Part shown: positions 6,772 to 11,605 of the stretch, piece after piece
Position numbering within the stretch: the first letter of the stretch is position 1
Layout of the letters: each line of letters begins with the position of its first letter
Assembly (NCBI GenBank): GCA_030248825.1
Contig: JARCMB010000400.1
Location: 1-16,962, forward strand
Source of the DNA: Pseudanabaenaceae cyanobacterium MP8IB2.15
GTDB lineage: Bacteria; Cyanobacteriota; Cyanobacteriia; Pseudanabaenales; Pseudanabaenaceae
Length of the DNA stretch: 16,962 bases
Reading direction: 5' to 3'
Notes under the pieces: model-generated
The model's input: the letters and a program-made list of their open reading frames with translations, nothing else
What the model was told of the DNA's origin: nothing
Database searches by the model: none
Made by a program: the position numbers and the translations under genes

Positions 6772-6800
6772 CCCGCAAGATTAGCCTCCTGCGGGTTTTT
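6772..6800 (+). terminator. rho-independent terminator
   Basis: CCCGCA (6772-6777) pairs with TGCGGG (6790-6795), with a 12-nt loop, followed at once by five T (6796-6800). It reads on the plus strand, but no recognised plus-strand gene lies between 1343 and it, so it must serve a short transcript started in 6529-6770. Confidence 0.75.
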
Positions 6801-6871
6801 GCTGTAATTTTTATGGTGAAAACATTGCTGCTAGGTATGCCACAATCAACTAGTAGCACTAGGACAGAGAC

Positions 6872-7867
6872 ATGCAGCCAGCTATACATGTAAAAAACCT
6901 CACCAAGAAGTATGGCGAAACTCTTGCGGTTGACGGTATCGATCTGACGATTGCGCCAGGTCAGATCTATGGGTTATTGGGCCCAAATGGTGCAGGGAAG
7001 ACGACGACGTTGCGCTGTATCTGTACACTGACTCAGCCAGATGGTGGCTCAATTCAAGTGAGTGGAGAAACCGAGGCACGGGCAATTCGTCAATGCTTGG
7101 GATACGTTGCTCAAGAGGTGGCGTTAGACAAAGTGTTAACAGGCAGGGAATTGTTACAGCTTCAAGCGGCTTTGTATCATCTTCCCCGTCAGTCGATCGT
7201 CGATCGAATCGCTGCGGTTTTAGAACTGCTCCAGCTAAATGAATACGCCGACAAACTTACAGGCACATACTCAGGTGGGCTAAAAAAACGACTGGACTTA
7301 GCCGCAGGATTGCTCCACCAACCAGAAGTATTAGTGCTAGATGAGCCAACTGTGGGATTGGATATTCAGACTCGGCTGGCGATCTGGGAATTTTTACGGA
7401 AATTGCGGGCTTCAGGTGTGACGATCTTGCTCACTAGTCATTACCTCGAAGAAATCGACGCGCTTGCCGATCGAGTTGCAATTATCGACAAAGGCAAAGT
7501 GATTGCCGAAGGTACACCCAGCGAACTTAAATCTAAAGTCGGTGGCGATCGGATCACAATTCGGATTGCCGAGTTTGCCGAACGTCAGTCCGCCGAACAA
7601 GCATTAAATCTGCTTACAGGCTTACCTTTTGTGCGGAGTGGGTTGATCAATGCGGCGCAAGGAAACGCGATCAACCTCACAATTTCACCCGATCCAGATG
7701 CCTCAAGTGCGATCCAATCAAAACTTAGCGAGTCAGATGTCAGTATCTTCAGCCTGTCTCAGTCTCGACCTAGCCTTGATGATGTGTTTCTCTCGGCAAC
7801 AGGACAAACCATTCAGGACGTAGAAATTGCTCAAGCTGAGGTGATGCCGACAAAAAAACGTCGTTGA
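6872..7867 (+). CDS. ABC-2 type exporter ATP-binding protein (DrrA/CcmA-like)
   Basis: The 331-residue ATPase shows Walker A GPNGAGKTT (37-45), Q-loop Gln81 (YVAQEV), signature YSGGL (133-137), Walker B VLVLDEPT (153-160), D-loop VGLD (161-164) and H-loop His190 (LLTSHYLEE). A C-terminal extension from about residue 225, ending in SLDDVFLSATGQ, resembles the C-terminal domain of DrrA-type drug or lipid exporters. It should power the permease encoded at 8086-8865. All catalytic residues are present. The ATG at 6872 has AGGA about 8 nt upstream. A 218-nt gap holding a palindromic repeat separates it from the permease, so the link may be partly broken. The substrate is unknown. Confidence 0.9.
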   Translation: MQPAIHVKNLTKKYGETLAVDGIDLTIAPGQIYGLLGPNGAGKTTTLRCICTLTQPDGGSIQVSGETEARAIRQCLGYVAQEVALDKVLTGRELLQLQAALYHLPRQSIVDRIAAVLELLQLNEYADKLTGTYSGGLKKRLDLAAGLLHQPEVLVLDEPTVGLDIQTRLAIWEFLRKLRASGVTILLTSHYLEEIDALADRVAIIDKGKVIAEGTPSELKSKVGGDRITIRIAEFAERQSAEQALNLLTGLPFVRSGLINAAQGNAINLTISPDPDASSAIQSKLSESDVSIFSLSQSRPSLDDVFLSATGQTIQDVEIAQAEVMPTKKRR

Positions 7868-7879
7868 TCGATTATCGAT

Positions 7880-7945
7880 AGCCCCTAAATCCCCAATTCT
7901 GGGGACTTTGATTTTCAGAACCCCCAGAATTGGGGGCAGGGGGCT
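7880..7945. repeat. MITE-like palindromic dispersed repeat
   Basis: Left arm 7880-7904 starts AGCCCC and ends CCCCAATTCTGGGG. The reverse complement of the right arm, 7921-7945, also starts AGCCCC and contains CCCCAATTCTGGGG. Thus 20 of about 25 bases pair, around a 16-nt loop. Each arm also holds an inner palindrome (CCCC-AATTCT-GGGG). Hairpins of this C- and G-tract type are scattered through many cyanobacterial genomes; that comes from general knowledge and was not tested here. It sits in the ABC gene cluster and could act as a transcript-stability element or terminator. Confidence 0.75.
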
Positions 7946-8011
7946 GGGTAGATTCTTTAAGGGAAATCTCCTTAGCTCATCCGATTTGAGTTGAGTAACG
8001 TAAATTTAAAT

Positions 8012-8034
8012 ATTTTGCGTAATTTTGCGTAATT
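8012..8034. repeat. 10-bp direct tandem repeat upstream of the ABC permease
   Basis: The unit ATTTTGCGTA occurs at 8012-8021 and again at 8022-8031, followed by a partial ATT. Copies lie one helical turn apart, 55-75 nt before the permease start, so a regulator could bind both on one face. No -35/-10 pair with proper spacing was found near it. Confidence 0.4.
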
Positions 8035-8085
8035 ATTGATGTCGCGCTAGTAGGATAGTTGGACAAAAGGTAAATCTAAGTAAAA

Positions 8086-8865
8086 ATGAGACATTGGCAT
8101 GAAACCATCGCGATCGCCAGACGCATCTTGGTCGAGTTGGTACGACACCGACAGAGTTTGATCCTGTGGTCGATTTTCCCTATTTCGATCTTGATCTTAA
8201 TTGGTCTGATTTTGGCTGAAGGCACAAAGATCTCCACAACTGAAGCATTTAGAGTCTCAGCCCCCGCAAGTCTGGTGGGAGCCGCACTTTTCTTTAGCTG
8301 TTTGGGTGGCACGATCTCGACGATTGTGGCAGAACGTGAGAGTTCCACGCTCAAACGTCTATTTATTTCACCACTTAGCGGCATCTCATATTTTTTAGGG
8401 ATTTTTATCGCATACGGCTGTATTGGATTAGGACAAACTCTACTGGTCTATACCGTGGCGGCTTTTTTTGATGTCCAGTTTAGTGGCTCGCTAATTTTAG
8501 GTGCTGGCATCATTCTGTTGAGTATTGGTTCGTATGTGGGAATGGGATTTTTGTTAGGTACTCAAGTCGCTAGACAGATTGAAGATGTGAATGGATTGGT
8601 GGCTGGATTTGGCGTGCCGTTGCTAATTTTGGGTGGTGCTTTCTTCCCGATCGCATTTCTGCCACCGCCTTTATTGCTAATCACACAGTTCAATCCGATT
8701 TATCACATGAATCAGGCCCTATTAGATGTTTCGGCAAATAGTAAAGATTTATCCGATCCCGATCTGATTTTGCACTTTCGATTTCTGGTTGGCTTTTTTG
8801 TTGCCTCGATCGCCTCAGGCTGGCTGGCTTATCGACGGATGCTTGGGCAAGAGAGGAGATTGTAG
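8086..8865 (+). CDS. ABC-2 type transporter permease
   Basis: The 259-residue protein has six likely membrane segments (about 24-44, 58-80, 99-128, 135-158, 170-194, 231-249). It also has the cytoplasmic motif ERESSTLKRL (83-92) and GGAFFPIAFLPP (183-194), both typical of ABC-2 export permeases. It sits in the plasma membrane and moves an unknown substrate (drug, lipid or polysaccharide are usual for the family), driven by a neighbouring ATPase. Its stop TAG shares one base with the GTG start of the next ATPase gene (8863-8867), so those two are very likely co-translated. AAGG lies 15 nt before the ATG, a poor ribosome binding site. Only one permease gene is present for two ATPase genes, so a permease homodimer is likely. 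Confidence 0.9.
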   Translation: MRHWHETIAIARRILVELVRHRQSLILWSIFPISILILIGLILAEGTKISTTEAFRVSAPASLVGAALFFSCLGGTISTIVAERESSTLKRLFISPLSGISYFLGIFIAYGCIGLGQTLLVYTVAAFFDVQFSGSLILGAGIILLSIGSYVGMGFLLGTQVARQIEDVNGLVAGFGVPLLILGGAFFPIAFLPPPLLLITQFNPIYHMNQALLDVSANSKDLSDPDLILHFRFLVGFFVASIASGWLAYRRMLGQERRL

Positions 8866-9767
8866 TGCTGACAGTCCAAAATCTATCTAAATATTACGGC
8901 GATCGATCGATTTTGCAAGATGTCTCACTGCATATTCCTCAAGGTGAAATCTACGGCTTACTTGGCCCCAATGGCGCGGGTAAAACCACAATCATCAACA
9001 TCATTTGTAATCTGATCCAACCAGATCGCGGTACGGTCAAGATCGATGGTGAATTAATTGGCGATGCCACGAAATCTCTAATTGGGATTGCCCCTCAGGA
9101 TAATCTGCTCTACAAAGGTCTGACTTGCTGGGAAAATTTAGAGTTTTTTGCCACCCTGTATGGCTTGCGCGGTGAAGCTAGAACCAAACAAGTTCGATCG
9201 TGTTTAGAAGCGGTGAATTTAGTCGATCGATCTCACAGTCTGGTCGGGGTGCTGAGTGGGGGCATGGTACGTCGGATGAATATGGCGATCGCGCTGGTGC
9301 ATCATCCCAAGTTGGTGATTTTAGATGAGCCGACCACTGGTTTGGATATCGAAGCCCGCTATGAGATATGGGAACTAATCGGACAACTTCGCGCTCAGGG
9401 CACTACTTTACTCCTGACAACTCACATGCTCGAAGAAGCTGAGCGACTCTGCCAAACGATCGGAATCCTCAAAAATGGACATCTCTTAGTCGAAGGTGAT
9501 TTAGCAAAACTCAGGCAAGTGATTCCTGCTGAGGAGATTGTATTTATGCGAACGACAGCAGAAAAAAACGCGATCGAAAGAGCGAGGGAACTCGGCTTCA
9601 CCGAGCGTCATTACGGCAACGATCTGGCTTTTTGGTTACCAGAACATAAGACCCTAGTAGAGCTTGTGAATCTATTTGATGGCATTTCGATCGACTCAAT
9701 TTCGATCCAACCCATTCGCTTAGAGCATATCTATATCGAAATCACCCAAGCAGCGCAACCAGTTTGA
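8865..9767 (+). CDS. ABC-2 type exporter ATP-binding protein (second ATPase of cluster)
   Basis: The 300-residue ATPase starts with GTG at 8865, overlapping the permease stop by one base. Motifs: Walker A GPNGAGKTT (34-42), Gln78 (IAPQDN), signature LSGGM (130-134), Walker B LVILDEPT (150-157), TGLD and His187 (LLTTHMLEE). All are intact. It is related to, but clearly different from, the ATPase at 6872-7867 and has a shorter C-terminal region after residue about 215. Tight coupling makes it the more certain partner of the permease. The two ATPases could form a heterodimer on one permease pair, or the first may serve another permease; the sequence does not decide. No clear terminator follows. 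Confidence 0.9.
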   Translation: MLTVQNLSKYYGDRSILQDVSLHIPQGEIYGLLGPNGAGKTTIINIICNLIQPDRGTVKIDGELIGDATKSLIGIAPQDNLLYKGLTCWENLEFFATLYGLRGEARTKQVRSCLEAVNLVDRSHSLVGVLSGGMVRRMNMAIALVHHPKLVILDEPTTGLDIEARYEIWELIGQLRAQGTTLLLTTHMLEEAERLCQTIGILKNGHLLVEGDLAKLRQVIPAEEIVFMRTTAEKNAIERARELGFTERHYGNDLAFWLPEHKTLVELVNLFDGISIDSISIQPIRLEHIYIEITQAAQPV

Positions 9768-9860
9768 TCCCAGATGCTATCACCCATATTGTTTTAAGGT
9801 GAATTTTCTGATGGTTGCTACAATTGACACAGATTCACGCATCACATTAAGGAGAATCTT

Positions 9861-10466
9861 ATGCCTACTTCGATCGAACTATCTCCAGAAAATCTAGTAG
9901 TCGAACCGATCTCAAAAAAAGTCTGGACGGATCGAGCCTTTATGGCACTCCCAGATGACGGACACCATTATGAGGTTGTACAAGGAGAATTAATTGATAT
10001 GGGAAATTCGGGGGCATTACACGGTTATATTTGCAGCTCGTTGATGATTTTGTTAGGTGGACATGTTCGCCTGCAAAATCTTGGAGCGATGTTTGACTCT
10101 AGTACTGCTTTCAAGATGAAGAACGGTAACAAACGTTCTCCCGATATTTCTTTCTTTGCCAAAGAACGATTACAAGGCATGACAGAACTACCGACTGGAT
10201 TTTTAGAAGGTGCGCCCGATCTAGCGGTTGAAGTCTTATCCCCTAGCAACACGGTTGAAGAAATCGATGACAAGATCGTGGAATATTTTGAGAATGGAGC
10301 GCGGTTGATTTGGGTGATTAATCCCAGACAGCAGTATATTCTGGTCTATCGATCGGCTCAAGCACCCGATCGTTTACTCAAATCGGCAGATACCTTGAGT
10401 GGTGAAGATGTAATTCCTGAATTTTCCCTCCCTGTTGCCGACCTATTCCAAAAACTCTCATTTTAA
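9861..10466 (+). CDS. Uma2-family PD-(D/E)XK endonuclease (DUF820)
   Basis: The 201-residue protein belongs to the Uma2 family, which is greatly expanded in cyanobacteria and has a restriction-endonuclease-like fold. Visible family features are HYEVVQGELIDM (36-47), RSPDISFF (92-99, Asp95), APDLAVEVLSPSN (118-130, Asp120 and Glu124), Lys138 (DDKIVEYFENGA) and IWVINPRQQYILVYR (150-164). The putative metal-binding residues are all present. Its cellular role is not established; such genes are often numerous, mobile and close to toxin-antitoxin loci, as here. The ATG has a strong AAGGAG (9849-9854) 6 nt upstream. It is 93 nt from the ABC cluster and 66 nt from higB, on the same strand. Confidence 0.9.
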   Translation: MPTSIELSPENLVVEPISKKVWTDRAFMALPDDGHHYEVVQGELIDMGNSGALHGYICSSLMILLGGHVRLQNLGAMFDSSTAFKMKNGNKRSPDISFFAKERLQGMTELPTGFLEGAPDLAVEVLSPSNTVEEIDDKIVEYFENGARLIWVINPRQQYILVYRSAQAPDRLLKSADTLSGEDVIPEFSLPVADLFQKLSF

Positions 10467-10484
10467 ATGATATCTCTTAGCGTT

Positions 10485-10516
10485 TAACGTTGCACGTTAT
10501 ATACTTAAGATATGAT
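10485..10516 (+). promoter_or_regulatory. higBA promoter and candidate operator
   Basis: The inverted repeat TAACGT-TGC-ACGTTA (10485-10499) lies 34 nt before the higB start and just upstream of TATGAT (10511-10516), a good -10 box. The -35 zone would fall inside the palindrome. This is where an autoregulatory HigA or HigBA complex usually binds. The assignment rests on position and symmetry only. Confidence 0.45.
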
Positions 10517-10532
10517 GCGACATAAGTAGAAT

Positions 10533-10814
10533 GTGATACGAAATTTTAAAGATAAGGAAACTCAAAAAGTCTTTGAACGCCAACGTTCGCCAAAGTTGCC
10601 ATCAGATATTCAGCAAGTGGCATTACGAAAATTGCGGATGCTTCATCGGGCAGAAACCCTTCAAGACCTTCGTATTCCGCCAGCTAATCGTTTGGAACGT
10701 TTGGTTGGTGATCGGGAAGGTCAATATAGCATTCGGGTTAACGATCGATGGCGAATTTGTTTTGCATGGCAAGACGGTGAAGCGTCAGATGTAGAGATAG
10801 TTGATTATCATTGA
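10533..10814 (+). CDS. higB: HigB-type toxin (RelE/ParE superfamily mRNA interferase)
   Basis: The 93-residue protein starts with GTG: IRNFKDKETQKVFE, then LRKLRMLHRAETLQDLRIPP and the typical core GQYSIRVNDRWRICFAW (63-79), ending in VEIVDYH. This is the plasmid-maintenance killer (HigB) pattern at normal full length. HigB cuts mRNA at the ribosome and is held inactive by HigA. The order toxin then antitoxin, reverse to most toxin-antitoxin pairs, is the hallmark of higBA. The antitoxin gene follows after 9 nt. The ATG two bases upstream (10531) runs into TGA at once, so GTG at 10533 is the start. Confidence 0.93.
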   Translation: MIRNFKDKETQKVFERQRSPKLPSDIQQVALRKLRMLHRAETLQDLRIPPANRLERLVGDREGQYSIRVNDRWRICFAWQDGEASDVEIVDYH

Positions 10815-10823
10815 GGTGGAAAA

Positions 10824-11126
10824 ATGAATGCAGACAAACTGATGCCAGTTCATCCTGGTGAAGTTCTCTTAGAAGAATTTCTCAAGCCAATGAATCTAAG
10901 TCAAAATCAAGTGGCTCTGGCTCTACGAGTTCCAGCACGACGTATTAACGAAATTATTCACGGCAAGCGACGAATTACGGCAGATACAGCCCTTCGCTTA
11001 GCCATTTACTTTAATATGTCTCCACAATTCTGGCTAGGATTGCAGATGGATTACGACTTAGATTTAGCTGAGGATGAAGTGGGGAATCGATTAAAAAAGG
11101 AAGTAGCTGTTTTGATAAGTACATGA
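10824..11126 (+). CDS. higA: HigA-type antitoxin, HTH (XRE family)
   Basis: The 100-residue protein opens with the HigA signature PVHPGEVLLEEFL (8-20) and has an XRE-type helix-turn-helix: MNLSQNQVALALRVPARRINEIIHGKRRIT (described by position, 23-52), then TADTALRLAIYFNMSPQFWLGLQ. It neutralises HigB and probably represses the operon through the palindrome at 10485-10499. The ribosome binding site GAGGTGG begins within the higB stop codon, 5-7 nt before the ATG, so the two genes are coupled. Length is normal and no residues appear missing. Confidence 0.93.
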   Translation: MNADKLMPVHPGEVLLEEFLKPMNLSQNQVALALRVPARRINEIIHGKRRITADTALRLAIYFNMSPQFWLGLQMDYDLDLAEDEVGNRLKKEVAVLIST

Positions 11127-11144
11127 GCAGAGATTTATGCTCAT
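11123..11144. terminator. short palindrome at the higA stop, between convergent genes
   Basis: ATGAGCA (11123-11129) pairs with TGCTCAT (11138-11144), with an 8-nt loop. It includes the higA stop and lies 8 nt from the stop of the convergent gene at 11152. T-runs are weak on both sides (ATATTTAATTT on the plus strand), so it may be only a partial, two-way terminator. Confidence 0.35.
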
Positions 11145-11151
11145 ACAATAT

Positions 11152-11511
11152 TTAATTTAAAATACGGAAACGTGGGTTTTGATTTAAGTCGCTGACTTTT
11201 AACGATCTAGCCCAGTTAATTAGATCGGTTTTGACGAACTCCCCCTCAGATGAAATTAGAAGTGCTAGATAGCTATGTGGCTGCTTGACAATAATCGCGG
11301 TGAAAGATCGATCTCGCACAATTGCATGTTGAAAATTATCTAGCTTTAAAGAAGAAGTCAGGAGCGATCTCAACCCCAAGGCTTGAAAAATTGTTTGCAC
11401 CCAACTAATATTCTTATCCCCATCAGCAAGAGTGAAGTACTCCTTTGGCAGACCACTCGGATCGAAGGTCGCGGCCCCTAACATATAGGCTTCATATGAT
11501 TTTTCGGTCAT
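11152..11511 (-). CDS. small conserved protein, roadblock/LC7-like
   Basis: The 119-residue protein reads MTEKSYEAYMLGAATFDPSG, then KEYFTLADGD, WVQTIFQALGLRSLLTSS, HAIVRDRSFTAIIVKQPHS and YLALLISSEGE. The order of a GLP-K turn, long helix and alternating beta strands resembles roadblock/LC7 domains, and I recall similar cyanobacterial proteins, but the link is by pattern only. Such proteins are small regulators or scaffolds, often for small GTPases. No signal peptide or membrane segment is seen. It begins 90 nt downstream of glgP on the same strand, behind an inverted repeat; no ribosome binding site is visible before the ATG. Function here is unknown. Confidence 0.65.
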   Translation of the reverse strand: MTEKSYEAYMLGAATFDPSGLPKEYFTLADGDKNISWVQTIFQALGLRSLLTSSLKLDNFQHAIVRDRSFTAIIVKQPHSYLALLISSEGEFVKTDLINWARSLKVSDLNQNPRFRILN

Positions 11512-11522
11512 TTTGTACTGCT

Positions 11523-11571
11523 AAAAATAGCAAGAGGCTAGAGATATATTTCTAATATACTTCTAGCCTCT
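11523..11571 (-). terminator. inverted repeat with T-run downstream of glgP
   Basis: AGAGGCTAGAGATATAT (11533-11549) and ATATACTTCTAGCCTCT (11555-11571) pair over 15 of 17 positions, with a 5-nt loop. On the minus strand five T (11527-11523) follow after 5 nt. This is a fair glgP terminator. It lies so close to the next start (11511) that any promoter of the small gene must overlap it, so it may be a processing or partial-readthrough site instead. Confidence 0.6.
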
Positions 11572-11579
11572 ATCTCAGA

Positions 11580-11605
11580 CTATTCCCTAACTATTCTCTA
11601 ACTAT
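11580..11605. repeat. 11-bp tandem repeat at the glgP stop
   Basis: CTATTCCCTAA (11580-11590) and CTATTCTCTAA (11591-11601) are followed by a third partial CTAT that contains the glgP stop codon on the minus strand. One base differs between the two full copies. This looks like slippage-type duplication. Confidence 0.6.

Larger units (their letters stand above)
6529..6871. other. intergenic region with two tiny ORFs and an orphan terminator
   Basis: No gene of normal size is visible here. On the plus strand there are two same-frame short ORFs: 27 codons at 6547-6630 (starts MLTPFLKEYINLDIV) and 25 codons at 6694-6771 (starts MRSLTPDSPELDDTLF, starting on a HIP1 site). Neither has a clear ribosome binding site or a family I recognise. 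The second ends directly at the hairpin of a strong terminator (6772-6800). A TAATAT at 6676-6681 could be a -10 box. The rest (6801-6871) is the leader of the ABC gene. A small RNA, a tiny protein or a gene remnant are all possible. Confidence 0.45.

Noticed and set aside
8076..8384. 102-codon minus-strand ORF opposite the ABC permease start
   Set aside because: The plus-strand frame encodes membrane helices and the ABC-2 motif; the antisense frame has no start signal or family.
9811..9850. ATG at 9811 reading MVATIDTDSRITL, like the first residues of some Uma2 proteins
   Set aside because: It is out of frame with the Uma2 gene, soon leaves any likeness and stops; too short to call a remnant, though it could be one.
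10573..10794. 73-codon plus-strand ORF inside higB
   Set aside because: It is the shadow of higB in another frame; the higB frame carries the whole family pattern.
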